Below are positions 9,473 through 23,603 of a stretch of DNA of 64,000 nucleotides, one piece after another. A program made the translations under genes and the position numbers. The stretch's first letter is position 1, and each line of letters starts with the position of its first letter. The DNA lies in assembly GCF_900111895.1 (NCBI RefSeq), contig NZ_FOKB01000001.1, forward strand, positions 1-64,000, in the 5' to 3' direction. The notes under the pieces are model-generated. The model saw nothing but the letters and a program-made list of their open reading frames with translations, made no database searches and was not told the DNA's origin. Source of the DNA: Pseudomonas simiae (GTDB lineage: Bacteria > Pseudomonadota > Gammaproteobacteria > Pseudomonadales > Pseudomonadaceae).

Positions 9473-12400
9473 TTATTCCTCCATCGGCTCTGGTGAACGG
9501 GGCCTGACCAAAGGACTGCCGTTCTCATCCAGCCCGGCTGCGGCCACCGCTAAGTCGTCACCGGTCAGCAGGTAGTAGTGCCTGAGCGTATCCAGGCTCG
9601 ATGCCGACAAGGGGTTGCCGCTGATGTCTGAGTCGGTGTCGAGCTGCGTGGCCAGCTGCAGAAAGTCTGCAGGAATCTCTTCGATCAAATTGTCGCTCAA
9701 GTCCAGGCTGCGCAACTCGTGCAAGGCGAACAGCCCTTGTGGGAGGTGGGTAATGTCGGTGTCTGGCAGGTACAGCGTTTCCAGTTCGGTCAGTTGACTG
9801 ACGTCAGGCGTGAGGCCCAGCCGGTTGCCACCCAGGTCCAGGTACTCCAGTCTGCTCATCCATGACAGGGCGTGGACACTGGTGGGTGTCAAGCGGATAG
9901 CTGACTCGGTCAGGCTCAGGGCGTTGAGCGCTGGCAGGCTGAGTGCGGTGAGGGGAATTTCGCCCAGACTGAATCGTGTGATGACCAGGCTCCTGAGTTT
10001 TGGGAAGCATTTGAGCAGTCCGTCGATGCGGGTGGTGGTGCCATTGCCTTCTAGGTCGAGTGTCGTCACATGGTCGAACCGGGCGCTCAGTTCGGGCAGC
10101 TCGCCCAGTATCGGCATTTCAAAAGTCAGCTTATGGGTCGGCCGAACGTCGTCGTTGTTGTCGTCCAGTTCGCTTTCGCGGCGCCAGGCTGCTTCAAGCA
10201 GCGTTTTGAATGCACGGCGATTAAGCTGATCCTGTGCCCGCGTTTGTTCATCCAATGGTGTGTCCACGACGGGGTGCCGTTCTGGGACATTCACCACCCA
10301 CTCTTCTAGGTCAGTGCGCAGTTGTGCGTATTCGGTTTCAAGTTGTTCGATGGCAGGCTCTGCCGCGTCCAGGTCACCGGGCAGCTCAAAAAAGAAGCGG
10401 CTGGCTTCGTGTTCGGTGAAGGTGGGGTACAGCGCTTTGATCCTTTCTCGCGACGTCGTTGGGGCATCGACGCGCCAATGCTCGCCAGTGCGTTGGCAAT
10501 GGCGTTTGATCTGCATCAGTCCCGAGCGGTTCAGCGGGTTGCGGGAGAGGTCGAAGACGGCGGTTACTGAGTCGGGGAGCCTGAACGCGCTGTCGGGAAT
10601 CTGGGTGATCAGGTTGTTGCTCAGGTTGACGCGTTGGCGCTCCACGGCCTTCAGCAGGCCGTCGGGGATCGCCGTCAAGCCGGTGTCTTCAAGTTCGATG
10701 CTGGTAAGTCTGGGGAGCGCGCTGAAATCCGGCAGTTGCCCCAGAGCGGTGTTATGGCTCAAGTCCAGTGTTGCCAGCTCGCTCAGCGTGGTGAGTGAGG
10801 CGGTACTCTCGGTTGATAAGGTGAGCGCGCAACGGGGCAGGCGCAAGGATGACAGTTGCGGCAGGTCCCATACCGAAGCAGGGATATCGCCCATCACATA
10901 CCCCTCGATGAATAAGTGGTTAAGGGTCGGGAATCCTCTGAAAAAAAGCGGCGACTGCAACGGGAATGGACCCTGCGCGCCCTTCAGGTGCAATGAAGAC
11001 ACGTGCCTGAATACGCCGCTGTCGAGTGACGGGAAGGTGCCAGTCACAGGCTGCGGGCTTTCCACGGTGAACGTGGAAATGGCCTGTGGGCCGCTCGTAT
11101 CCAATGCACCTTCTCGGCGCCAGCACGCTTGGAGTTCCTCTTTGAAATCCACTCGCCGGGCTTGCTCCTCCGGTGCGGGGACCTGTCGTGCCCATGTATC
11201 AAGCCCGTCGGACAGGTTGGCATATTCGACTTCCAGCCGTGCCAGTTCGATCTGACCTATTTCAATCGTGCCGGGCAGGCCAAAGAGAAAGCGGTTGACT
11301 TCGTTCACGCTAAAGTCGGGGAAGAGCGTGTTGACGCGCTGAATATCGATTGCCAGGGCATCGACTTCCCAATAGCGGCCTGTTCGTTGGTAATAACTTT
11401 TTACCTGCTCCAAGGTCGCTCGCGACAGGGGATTGCCCGAGAGGTCGAAGGTGGCCGAGGTGTCGGCGGGCAGGTCGAACAGCGCGGAAGGCAACTGTGT
11501 GATCCGGTTTCTGGACAGCACCGCCAGCTCCAGCGATGCTCGACTGAGCAGCCCGGCAGGGAGGTTGGAAATACCGGTCTCGGACAGGTCCAGAGCGCGC
11601 AGATCAATCATGCGTTCAACGCTCGGGGACAATCCCAGCGGGTTGCTGTACAGGTCCAGGGTCCGAAGTCTATTCATGGCTGTCAGCGTATTCAGGCTAT
11701 CGGGTGTCAGGGTGATACCGCAGTTGCTGAGGATCAATGTGTTGAGGCGCGGCATTGCGCTGAGAGTGGCTGGCAGCTGACCCAGTTGGGCATGGGTGAT
11801 ACTGAGGTGGCGAATGTTCGGAAAGCTGCGCAAAAAAACATCGATATTAGTCAGTGCAGACTGGTTGCCACTGAGTTCAAGGTAGGAAATATGCTCGAAA
11901 TTGGCCGGCAGCGCCGGTAGCTCTCCATACAAAATGGCGTGCGATTTGAGTGTTTGACCGTTTTGGCTGGGATGCTCGAAGTAGGTGTCTGTCTCGGTTT
12001 CCCGGCGCCAGGCGCGTAAGAGTTCACGCCAGAAAAGGATGCGGTTTTGCCGCATGTCACTGTATTCCTGACGGCCCATGCTCACCTCGGTGCCCGGATA
12101 GCTGTGCGGGGGGCGGGCGGCCCAGTCGGCCAGGGCACGATTCAGATGCTGAAACTCCTGGCGCAGGGCCGTTAATGTCGCAAAGGCTCCGCCCGGACGG
12201 CGCTCCAACGTTTGGATCATCTCGCCGATCTGTTCATCGGTGTGGGCTGGATACAGTTCCCGTGCCAGCGCCTGCAGGTCGGGCTGTTCGGCCGGTGCCG
12301 GCGGGTAGTTGTCCATGCCCAGCAGGCGCAGGTGGGTGCGGGTGTCGGTGGGCGCGCGTGCGGGTTCGGCGGTGATCAGCGTACGCAACGGCGCGCGTTT

Positions 12401-15391
12401 CAGGGCATGGGTGCGCAGGGCCAGCCTTAAAGCGGGGCCTTGGCCGATGTGCAAGCCCAGGGCGTTGCGCTCGGCATCGGGGAGGGCCTGCAGCACCGCG
12501 TTGTACAGGTCGGTCGCGCCGGACAGTTCGCCGCTGTCGTCTTGCGGGGTGTAACGCCCGTCGGGCGAACGGACCAGGGTTCGTTTGATGCGTGCCTTCG
12601 GTTTGCCGATGGCATCCAGGAGGGCGGCCTCGGGCGTGGGGCTTCTGATCTCAATGCGCAGCTTTTTTCCTGCCCAGCCAGGCAATTTCTCCAGGGAGTG
12701 CAAGGCCAGTCGGTGGGTGTCGAGGGTCTCCGTCGAGTCGAGGTACAAACCGTCGTAGGCATGGTTCACCCTGGCTTCGTCCCGCAGCGATTGGGCCAAC
12801 TCGCTCAAGCGCGCGGGGATCTTGCCTTCGTCAACGGCCTTGAGTTCCTGGCTGTTGGCGGTGTCCAGCAGGGCGTCGGCTGCGGTGAGCGGCAATCCGG
12901 GTGTGTTGTCTATCATGGCCTGTTGGCGAGGGGTGATAGGGCGCTCCAGCTGTTGGTAGCGGGTGTTGAACAATTCAGCTCGATGCAATTGGGCCCGCCC
13001 GGCCAGTTTTTTTCTGAGTTTAAGCGCGCGATTTTTCAGGGAGGTGACCGGGTCGCCGAATGCTTCCCCCAGCAAGGTTTTGCGTTGGGGCTCATCCAGG
13101 GCCTCCAGCAGCGTTTCCAGCACGACATCTTGTTTCAGCTGGGCTTCGTGTATCTGCACCACACTGGCGTTTTTTTCGCCGGGCAGCTCCCAGGCGGTTC
13201 TGCCGTTTGAGTCAAGGAAACGCAGGGTCTTGGCTTTTGGCCAAAGCTCCAGGTTGGCCAGCAGGTGCAGTTGGGACTGCGCATCGGCCCGTCGGTAAAT
13301 CGCCGGATCATCGCTGTTCATTTGATCGATGAAGTCCTGCAACGCCTGGTCGATCCGGAAGCGATCAACGGTGTCGGTCAGCAAGGGGGGCGGCTGATGC
13401 TGGTTGACGTACATCTTGCGCAGCGCACCTTCGCGGGTGCCGCTGATACGACGAGCAGCGACCAACTGCTCATCACTGAGCCCGGCGGTTCTAGGGCCTT
13501 GGCGTTTCATGAGGGTGGTGCTGTCCCAGCTCAGCGGCGTATCCAGCTCGTTTAGCCAGGCGCCCTTGTCGTTGCTCAGCAGGGGTGGGCGGTAGGCATT
13601 GCTCCGGGTGGGATGTTGCAGGTAGCGCTGCTGGGTGATGGGATCGGTCTCGACCATGAAAGGTTTGTCCGCGAGCAGCAGGATGTTTTTACCGTTGTAG
13701 GCATGCAGCCCTTGGGCGTTTGGGTAGGAGTGGCTCGCCAGTCGGAGGTCGTGGGCGTAGGGCGCGAGGTCGGGTTTCCAGAGCCGCGTCTTGCCATCGG
13801 GTAGAGCGACAGGCTTGAAACTGTCGAAAAACTTTATGGCATCCGCGGGCAACAGCGTGCGCAGGGCGCTCGCGGCAATGGGCGCACCCGCGATGAACAG
13901 GCCCAGTTGTATCCCTTGCTCTACGAATGACAGCAAATGTGCGAACGCCTCGGTCACGTCGCCCACCGCCCAGTCGATGACCCATTCGAAGGCCTCGTCC
14001 AGCATTTGGTAGGCGCTGTAGCCAAGCATCAGCAAACCCACGGGCGGCACAAACGGGGCGACGATGAGCGCCGCGATTTGCAGGATCGCCGAGGCGACTT
14101 TCTGCACGATGGCCCAGCGCTCCCAGCGTACTCGCTGGTCGACGCTGGCGGTGGACACCGCGATGGCGCGGGCATCGCTGAACACCTTGCTGAGTTTTGT
14201 CTGAAACAAGTGGGTGAACAGATCCCCACTGATCGCAGTGGCGCGGAATGCCAGGTGTGGCTGGTCGATGGGTGTCTCGCGCCAGGACGGCAGTGGATCG
14301 CCGCGGGTGTGCGGGTGCCAGGTGACCTTGGACAGCCTGCGGTTGAGGTCGGCGAAGAAGAGGCCGCGTTCTTCGTGGCTGATGAAACGGCTGAAGAATT
14401 GTTGATACTCGGCGCTGCGCAGGTTGTTGCCCAGGGCGGTCATGAAGTCGACAAGAGTGGGGTACTGCTTGAGCGGTGCGTAAGGGTCGTCGGGGATATA
14501 GGCGATAACGCCTACGGGATGCCGGCTGCCGATGTTCTCGGCAAACAGCACGATGCCGGTGAGCGCCGTCGACATGATGCTCAGGTTGTAGCACTGCAGT
14601 GGGTAGCAGGTGCTTGGGTTGTCGTCGGTGTTGAGCAGGCGCTGCAACCGTGTGACGGACTGATCATCGTGCAGATCGCCTTTCATCCAGGCCATTTTCA
14701 GCGCGACGTTCAAGTCTGCTGCCTGGCTGTGCTTGAGCTTCAGTTGCAGGCTGGCCATGGCCAGCGGGTTGTTGAAGTCAAAGAACTGCTCAAGGTAGCG
14801 TTGGTACTTGGCGCCGATGTCCAGCTCGCGGCACAAAGCGGTGAACTGCGCCACCGTGATGCGTGTGTCGAGCGCAGGCAGCGTGTCGAATTGGCCGGTG
14901 CTGGTGGGCTTGGTGATGAAGCCGGATGACGCTTCAAATACCTCGCCGGCTTCGAAGTTGTGCAGGGCCGCGTCCAGCAATGACACGGTCCAGGTTCTTG
15001 CCGCGCCTGAGCGCACCGAGAACCATGGGATCGTCAGGGGAATATAAAGGCGCAAATACGTGGTCTCGACGTCACGTTCGATGCCAAAGCGCCGTTTGAG
15101 TAACTGCGCGAGCAGGGGCGCCCCGAATGCCTGCGGCGATTTCAGGGTGCCCATGGCCTGATCCACCTTGGATTGTGCCTCCCAGGCACGACTCACTCGG
15201 TTTTTCAGGGTGTCATGAGCGTCGGGGGACGCGGTTTTGTACCACTGCGGAATGCTTGGCTTAACGTTGTTCAGCGCTGTGCGCTTGGCCGGGGAAAGGG
15301 TGGGCAGCCACGCGGGCACGGCTTGCATGAGGATATCCTGGTGCAGGTCGCGATATGCCGACACGTCCGGGAGCTGAATGGGTGAGGTCAC
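9473..15391 (-). CDS. Giant leucine-rich-repeat protein with dermonecrotic-toxin-like N-terminus
   Basis: A 1972-residue protein without a signal peptide. The N-terminal third resembles the DUF6543/dermonecrotic toxin N-terminal family of large Pseudomonas proteins. A hydrophobic helical stretch lies at about residues 427-513 (ILQIAALIVAPFVPPVGLLM, then GLFIAGAPIAASALRTLL). From about residue 1070 the protein is built of three tandem modules of about 306 residues. Each has a helical linker with a WRRE.E.D-like motif (AWRRETETD, CWRREGALD, AWRRESELD), then about 170 residues of LRRs, closing with Y/HCQRTG-W-VDA-like text. LRR blocks start near residues 1160, 1469 and 1775. Related proteins often end in a NEL-type ubiquitin ligase; none is visible here, and the chain stops 28 residues after the last LRR block. 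The start is GTG at 15391 behind AAAGGCG. It interrupts the argR-aruC neighbourhood and diverges from aruC. Host-interaction or competition roles are inference. Confidence 0.8.
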   Translation of the reverse strand: MTSPIQLPDVSAYRDLHQDILMQAVPAWLPTLSPAKRTALNNVKPSIPQWYKTASPDAHDTLKNRVSRAWEAQSKVDQAMGTLKSPQAFGAPLLAQLLKRRFGIERDVETTYLRLYIPLTIPWFSVRSGAARTWTVSLLDAALHNFEAGEVFEASSGFITKPTSTGQFDTLPALDTRITVAQFTALCRELDIGAKYQRYLEQFFDFNNPLAMASLQLKLKHSQAADLNVALKMAWMKGDLHDDQSVTRLQRLLNTDDNPSTCYPLQCYNLSIMSTALTGIVLFAENIGSRHPVGVIAYIPDDPYAPLKQYPTLVDFMTALGNNLRSAEYQQFFSRFISHEERGLFFADLNRRLSKVTWHPHTRGDPLPSWRETPIDQPHLAFRATAISGDLFTHLFQTKLSKVFSDARAIAVSTASVDQRVRWERWAIVQKVASAILQIAALIVAPFVPPVGLLMLGYSAYQMLDEAFEWVIDWAVGDVTEAFAHLLSFVEQGIQLGLFIAGAPIAASALRTLLPADAIKFFDSFKPVALPDGKTRLWKPDLAPYAHDLRLASHSYPNAQGLHAYNGKNILLLADKPFMVETDPITQQRYLQHPTRSNAYRPPLLSNDKGAWLNELDTPLSWDSTTLMKRQGPRTAGLSDEQLVAARRISGTREGALRKMYVNQHQPPPLLTDTVDRFRIDQALQDFIDQMNSDDPAIYRRADAQSQLHLLANLELWPKAKTLRFLDSNGRTAWELPGEKNASVVQIHEAQLKQDVVLETLLEALDEPQRKTLLGEAFGDPVTSLKNRALKLRKKLAGRAQLHRAELFNTRYQQLERPITPRQQAMIDNTPGLPLTAADALLDTANSQELKAVDEGKIPARLSELAQSLRDEARVNHAYDGLYLDSTETLDTHRLALHSLEKLPGWAGKKLRIEIRSPTPEAALLDAIGKPKARIKRTLVRSPDGRYTPQDDSGELSGATDLYNAVLQALPDAERNALGLHIGQGPALRLALRTHALKRAPLRTLITAEPARAPTDTRTHLRLLGMDNYPPAPAEQPDLQALARELYPAHTDEQIGEMIQTLERRPGGAFATLTALRQEFQHLNRALADWAARPPHSYPGTEVSMGRQEYSDMRQNRILFWRELLRAWRRETETDTYFEHPSQNGQTLKSHAILYGELPALPANFEHISYLELSGNQSALTNIDVFLRSFPNIRHLSITHAQLGQLPATLSAMPRLNTLILSNCGITLTPDSLNTLTAMNRLRTLDLYSNPLGLSPSVERMIDLRALDLSETGISNLPAGLLSRASLELAVLSRNRITQLPSALFDLPADTSATFDLSGNPLSRATLEQVKSYYQRTGRYWEVDALAIDIQRVNTLFPDFSVNEVNRFLFGLPGTIEIGQIELARLEVEYANLSDGLDTWARQVPAPEEQARRVDFKEELQACWRREGALDTSGPQAISTFTVESPQPVTGTFPSLDSGVFRHVSSLHLKGAQGPFPLQSPLFFRGFPTLNHLFIEGYVMGDIPASVWDLPQLSSLRLPRCALTLSTESTASLTTLSELATLDLSHNTALGQLPDFSALPRLTSIELEDTGLTAIPDGLLKAVERQRVNLSNNLITQIPDSAFRLPDSVTAVFDLSRNPLNRSGLMQIKRHCQRTGEHWRVDAPTTSRERIKALYPTFTEHEASRFFFELPGDLDAAEPAIEQLETEYAQLRTDLEEWVVNVPERHPVVDTPLDEQTRAQDQLNRRAFKTLLEAAWRRESELDDNNDDVRPTHKLTFEMPILGELPELSARFDHVTTLDLEGNGTTTRIDGLLKCFPKLRSLVITRFSLGEIPLTALSLPALNALSLTESAIRLTPTSVHALSWMSRLEYLDLGGNRLGLTPDVSQLTELETLYLPDTDITHLPQGLFALHELRSLDLSDNLIEEIPADFLQLATQLDTDSDISGNPLSASSLDTLRHYYLLTGDDLAVAAAGLDENGSPLVRPRSPEPMEE

Positions 15392-16921
<1,530 letters not shown>

Positions 16922-17003
16922 TGGACCGATCGGCGCCTGGTAATCCCGGTGCCGAACACAAATTTTGTATGCCGGATCCCTTGGTTGGAACGGTGGAGAT
17001 CAA

Positions 17004-17095
17004 ATGTGGGAGCGGGCTTGCTCGCGAATGCAGTGGTTCAGTCACCTCAAATGTTGAATGACACAGCGCTTTCGCGAGCAAGCCCGCTCCCACAC
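17004..17095. repeat. REPIN, copy 3, inside the aru operon
   Basis: Left arm from ATGTGGGAGCGGGC and right arm to GCCCGCTCCCACAC, placed between aruC and aruF. Confidence 0.92.
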
Positions 17096-17166
17096 TTGAC
17101 CTCACCGTTTTCAAGATCGTGTCCGGCATTTTTTCCTGTGAGTTTTTCGAGTTAAGGAGTGACACC

Positions 17167-18186
17167 ATGCTGGTGATGCGCCCCGCGCAAATGGCTGATC
17201 TGGGCGAGGTACAGCGTCTGGCTGCGGACAGCCCGATTGGTGTCACCTCCTTGCCGGACGATGTGGAACGACTGAGCGACAAGATCGCCGCCAGCGAAGC
17301 ATCCTTCGCCGCAGAGGTCAGTTTCAACGGCGAAGAGAGTTATTTCTTCGTGCTCGAAGACACCGAGACCGGCAAGCTCGCCGGCTGCTCGGCCATCGTC
17401 GCCTCGGCTGGCTACTCGGAACCCTTCTACAGCTTCCGTAACGAGACCTTCGTGCACGCCTCCCGCGAGCTGAAGATCCACAACAAGATCCACGTGCTTT
17501 CCCAGTGCCACGACCTTACCGGCAACAGCCTGCTCACCAGTTTCTACGTGGTGCCGGAGCTGGTGGGGTCGCCGTGGTCGGAACTCAATTCCCGTGGCCG
17601 CCTGCTGTTCGTCGCCAGCCATCCCGAGCGCTTTGCCGACTCTGTGGTGACCGAGATCGTCGGCTACAGCGACGAGAACGGTGACTCGCCGTTCTGGGAC
17701 GCCATCGGCCGCAACTTCTTCGACCTCAATTACGCCGCCGCCGAGCGCCTGTGCGGGCTGAAAAGCCGCACCTTCCTCGCCGAATTGATGCCGCATTACC
17801 CGATCTATGTGCCGCTGCTGCCGGACGAAGCCCAGGAAGCCATGGGCCAGGTACACCCGCGTGCGCAGATCACCTTCGACATCCTCATGCGTGAAGGCTT
17901 CGAGACCGATCACTACATCGACATCTTCGACGGTGGCCCGACGCTGCATGCACGGGTCTCGGGCATTCGCTCGATTGCCCAGAGCCGCGTGGTGCCGGTG
18001 AAGATCGGTGAGATGGTCAAGGGTGTCGGCCGCCAGTATCTGGTGAGCAACGCACAGTTGCAGGATTACCGCGCGGTGATGCTGGAGCTGGACTATGCGC
18101 CCGGCAAGCCGGTGACGTTGGACCTCGCAGCGGCCGAAGCCCTGGGTGTTGGCGAAGGCGCGAGCGTGCGCCTGGTAGCGGTTTAA
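17167..18186 (+). CDS. aruF: Arginine N-succinyltransferase, alpha subunit
   Basis: A 339-residue AstA-family protein (GNAT-like fold) that, with AruG, transfers succinyl from succinyl-CoA to arginine, the first step of the AST pathway. Typical segments: MLVMRPAQMADLGEVQRLA, CHDLTGNSLLTSFYV, GDSPFWDAIGRNFFDL, LPDEAQEAMGQVHP, GFETDHYIDIFDGGPTL. The start at 17167 follows AAGGAG; an upstream in-frame ATG at 17119 would add 16 residues ahead of the family N-terminus. Confidence 0.95.
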   Translation: MLVMRPAQMADLGEVQRLAADSPIGVTSLPDDVERLSDKIAASEASFAAEVSFNGEESYFFVLEDTETGKLAGCSAIVASAGYSEPFYSFRNETFVHASRELKIHNKIHVLSQCHDLTGNSLLTSFYVVPELVGSPWSELNSRGRLLFVASHPERFADSVVTEIVGYSDENGDSPFWDAIGRNFFDLNYAAAERLCGLKSRTFLAELMPHYPIYVPLLPDEAQEAMGQVHPRAQITFDILMREGFETDHYIDIFDGGPTLHARVSGIRSIAQSRVVPVKIGEMVKGVGRQYLVSNAQLQDYRAVMLELDYAPGKPVTLDLAAAEALGVGEGASVRLVAV

Positions 18187-18237
18187 AAAGAGAGTTTCGC
18201 GGGTGGCTGACAACAGCGGCCCGTCTGAGGAGATAGC

Positions 18238-20729
<2,492 letters not shown>

Positions 20730-20731
20730 AA

Positions 20732-20823
20732 ATGTGGGAGCGGGCTTGCTCGCGAATGCGGTCTGTCAGTTGATGTATGAGGTGACTGGTGCACCGCTTT
20801 CGCGAGCAAGCCCGCTCCCGCAT
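20732..20823. repeat. REPIN, copy 4, inside the aru operon
   Basis: Begins three bases after the aruD stop, left arm ATGTGGGAGCGGGC, right arm ending GCCCGCTCCCGCAT. It could stabilise the upstream mRNA or weaken read-through into aruB. Confidence 0.92.
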
Positions 20824-20881
20824 TGGATCTGTGGTGTGCTGAAGATTGCCTATAAAAACAGATGTTCGTGGAGCCTCGCCG

Positions 20882-22228
20882 ATGAAATCCTATGAAGTCA
20901 ATTTTGACGGTCTAGTGGGGCCGACCCATAACTACGGCGGCTTGTCCTTCGGCAACGTCGCGTCCCAGAGCAACAGCCAACAGCATTCCAACCCCAAGGA
21001 AGCGGCGTTGCAGGGCCTGCAAAAGATGAAAGCCCTGATGGACATGGGCTTTGTCCAAGGTGTGTTGGCGCCTCAGGAACGTCCTGATGTGGCTGCCTTG
21101 CGCAACCTGGGTTTCAGCGGCAGCGACGCCCAAGTGATCCAGCAGGCGGCCAAGGATGCGATGCCGTTGCTGGTCGCGAGCTGCTCGGCGTCGAGCATGT
21201 GGGTGGCCAACGCCGCCACCGTCAGCCCAAGTGCCGACACCTTTGACGGACGCGTGCATTTCACCGCCGCCAACCTCAACTGCAAGTACCACCGCAGCAT
21301 CGAACACCCGACCACCAGTCGCGTGCTGGGGGCGATGTTTGCCGATGATAAACACTTCGCCCACCACGCCGCGTTGCCGGCCGTGGCGCAATTCGGTGAT
21401 GAAGGCGCGGCCAACCACACACGCTTCTGCCGTGAATATGGCGAGGCGGGCGTCGAATTCTTCGTGTTTGGTCGCAGCGCGTTCGATCCCCGTTACCCGG
21501 CGCCGCAGAAATACCCTGCTCGCCAGACGCTTGAGGCGTCTCAAGCCGTCGCACGTTTGCATGGCCTGAAAGATGACGGCGTGGTGTACGCCCAGCAGAA
21601 CCCGGCGGTGATCGATGCCGGTGTGTTCCATAACGACGTGATCGCAGTGGGTAACGGTGAAGTGCTGTTCTATCATGAGGATGCCTTTCTCAATACCGAA
21701 CAGATGCTCGCCGAACTGCAAGGCAAACTGGGCAAGTTGGGCGGTAACTTCCAGTCCGTCTGCGTACCCCGCGCTCAGGTCAGTGTCGAAGACGCGGTAC
21801 GTTCCTACCTGTTCAACAGCCAGTTGCTGAGCCGCGCCGACGGCTCGATGCTGCTGATCGTGCCGGAAGAATGCCGCGCCAACGAGCGCGTCTGGCAGTA
21901 CTTGCAAAGCCTGACCGCGACCGGTGGCCTGATCCGTGAAGTGAAGGTGTTCGACCTCAAGCAAAGCATGCAGAACGGCGGTGGCCCGGCGTGCCTGCGT
22001 TTACGTGTGGCGTTGAATGAAACGGAACTGGCGGCGGTGAATCCAGGCGTTATCATGACCGCGCCGTTGTACGACACGCTCACCCAGTGGGTCGACAAGC
22101 ACTACCGCGACAGCCTGCGCGAAACCGACCTGGCAGACCCGCAATTGCTGTTGGAGTGCCGGACGGCATTGGATGAACTGACGCAAATCCTTAAACTGGG
22201 CTCGGTTTATCCTTTCCAGATCAATTAA
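20882..22228 (+). CDS. aruB: N-succinylarginine dihydrolase
   Basis: A 448-residue AstB enzyme of the guanidino-modifying (pentein) fold that hydrolyses N2-succinylarginine to succinylornithine, CO2 and two ammonia. Key parts: start [20 protein letters not shown], catalytic His region [19 protein letters not shown], and the catalytic Cys near the C-terminus in [13 protein letters not shown]. The start is the ATG at 20882 behind GGAG; an upstream in-frame TTG would add twelve unconserved residues. Confidence 0.95.
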   Translation: MKSYEVNFDGLVGPTHNYGGLSFGNVASQSNSQQHSNPKEAALQGLQKMKALMDMGFVQGVLAPQERPDVAALRNLGFSGSDAQVIQQAAKDAMPLLVASCSASSMWVANAATVSPSADTFDGRVHFTAANLNCKYHRSIEHPTTSRVLGAMFADDKHFAHHAALPAVAQFGDEGAANHTRFCREYGEAGVEFFVFGRSAFDPRYPAPQKYPARQTLEASQAVARLHGLKDDGVVYAQQNPAVIDAGVFHNDVIAVGNGEVLFYHEDAFLNTEQMLAELQGKLGKLGGNFQSVCVPRAQVSVEDAVRSYLFNSQLLSRADGSMLLIVPEECRANERVWQYLQSLTATGGLIREVKVFDLKQSMQNGGGPACLRLRVALNETELAAVNPGVIMTAPLYDTLTQWVDKHYRDSLRETDLADPQLLLECRTALDELTQILKLGSVYPFQIN

Positions 22229-22267
22229 CGCCACCTTCTTTTACGACCTATGGCTGAGAGCTAATTT

Positions 22268-22558
22268 ATGACCACCGACACCCTGAAACTGATTCTTGAA
22301 GACACCGACGGCACCCAGCTGGAAACCTCCTGCACCCGCGTCGCCGTGGTCTGGCAGGGCAAGGAAATCTGGATCCAGCACGATGGCCGTGGCCAACTGC
22401 TGATCGGCGTGGACGTGGAAGAAGGCGATGCCGAGTACGCCAACCTGCTGATGCGTCCACTGGCCACCAACCTGATGAGCCTGCAACTGGAAATGGAACC
22501 GGCCGACGTTGAAGGTGATGACGACGATCACGTCCACGGCCCAGGCTGCAACCACTAA
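22268..22558 (+). CDS. Conserved small acidic protein between aruB and aruE
   Basis: A 96-residue protein with a compact N-terminal domain ([20 protein letters not shown]) and an acidic, histidine-containing tail [15 protein letters not shown] that could bind a divalent metal. P. aeruginosa carries a small uncharacterised gene in the same place (PA0900). No function is known to me. It is only 11 bases before aruE, so it belongs to the aru operon. Confidence 0.82.
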   Translation: MTTDTLKLILEDTDGTQLETSCTRVAVVWQGKEIWIQHDGRGQLLIGVDVEEGDAEYANLLMRPLATNLMSLQLEMEPADVEGDDDDHVHGPGCNH

Positions 22559-22569
22559 GGAAGCTGCGT

Positions 22570-23574
22570 ATGCTCGCCCTTGGCAAACTGCTTGAACTGA
22601 CCCTCGCCGGTCGCGAACCGGCGCAAAAAATTCAACTGACTGTCGACGGCGTGCAGATGCGCTGGCTCAGCGAGGGCGCGCTTGAAGTGCGCCCGCCTGA
22701 GGCGAAGGACAACGGCAGCGACCTGCTGCTGTCGTCCGGCATCCATGGCAACGAAACCGCGCCGATCGAGCTGCTCGACCGCCTGTTGCATGGCATTGCC
22801 CGAGGGGAGATCAAGCCCCGCACCCGTATTCTGTTCCTGTTCGGCAACCCTGAGGCCATGCGCCGCGGCGAGCGTTACCTCGAACTGGACGTCAACCGGC
22901 TGTTCAACGGCCGTCATGAAAAAAACATCGGTCCCGAAGCCATGCGCGCCGCCGAGCTGGAGCAATTGGCCCGCAGCTTCTTCAGCCTGCCTGGCCGTTC
23001 GCGCCTGCATTACGACCTGCACACCGCCATCCGTGGCTCGAAGATCGAACAGTTCGCCCTGTACCCCTGGAAGGACGGTCGCCAGCATTCTCGCCACCAG
23101 TTGGCACGCCTGAACGCTGCCGGCATGCAAGCGGTGCTGCTGCAGAACAAGACCTCGATCACCTTCACTGCGTTTACCTATGAGCAACTCGACGCTGAGG
23201 CCTTTACCCTGGAACTGGGCAAGGCGCGGCCGTTCGGGCAGAACCAGGGCGTGGACGTCTCTCGCCTGGAAACCCGCCTGAAGCAGCTCATCGAAGGCAC
23301 CGAGCCCGAAACCGAGAGTCTGGATGGCCTGCAACTGTTTGCCGTCTCCCGTGAAGTCATCAAGCACAGCGATGCCTTCCTGATGCACCTGCCCGCCGAT
23401 GTCGAAAACTTCTCGCCGTTGGCCCAGGGCTACCTGTTGGCCGAAGACGTGGCCAAGACCCGCTGGGTGATCGAGGAGGAGGGTGCGCGCATTATCTTCC
23501 CCAACCCGAAGGTGAAGAATGGCTTGCGCGCGGGCATCCTGATTGTGCCGACCACCGAGGCAGGCCTGGCTTAA
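22570..23574 (+). CDS. aruE: Succinylglutamate desuccinylase
   Basis: A 334-residue zinc hydrolase (AstE) releasing succinate and glutamate, the last step of the AST pathway. Zinc ligands are in [15 protein letters not shown] and in [31 protein letters not shown] is also characteristic. The start follows AAGGAAG. It ends the operon, facing the convergent RTX/M91 gene 29 bases away. Confidence 0.95.
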   Translation: MLALGKLLELTLAGREPAQKIQLTVDGVQMRWLSEGALEVRPPEAKDNGSDLLLSSGIHGNETAPIELLDRLLHGIARGEIKPRTRILFLFGNPEAMRRGERYLELDVNRLFNGRHEKNIGPEAMRAAELEQLARSFFSLPGRSRLHYDLHTAIRGSKIEQFALYPWKDGRQHSRHQLARLNAAGMQAVLLQNKTSITFTAFTYEQLDAEAFTLELGKARPFGQNQGVDVSRLETRLKQLIEGTEPETESLDGLQLFAVSREVIKHSDAFLMHLPADVENFSPLAQGYLLAEDVAKTRWVIEEEGARIIFPNPKVKNGLRAGILIVPTTEAGLA

Positions 23575-23603
23575 AGCGCATGCCTGGACGATGAGCGCAG
23601 GTT

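Noticed and set aside
9473..15391. NEL-type E3 ubiquitin ligase domain in the LRR protein
   Set aside because: I looked for an extra C-terminal domain with a catalytic cysteine; only 28 residues remain after the last LRR block.
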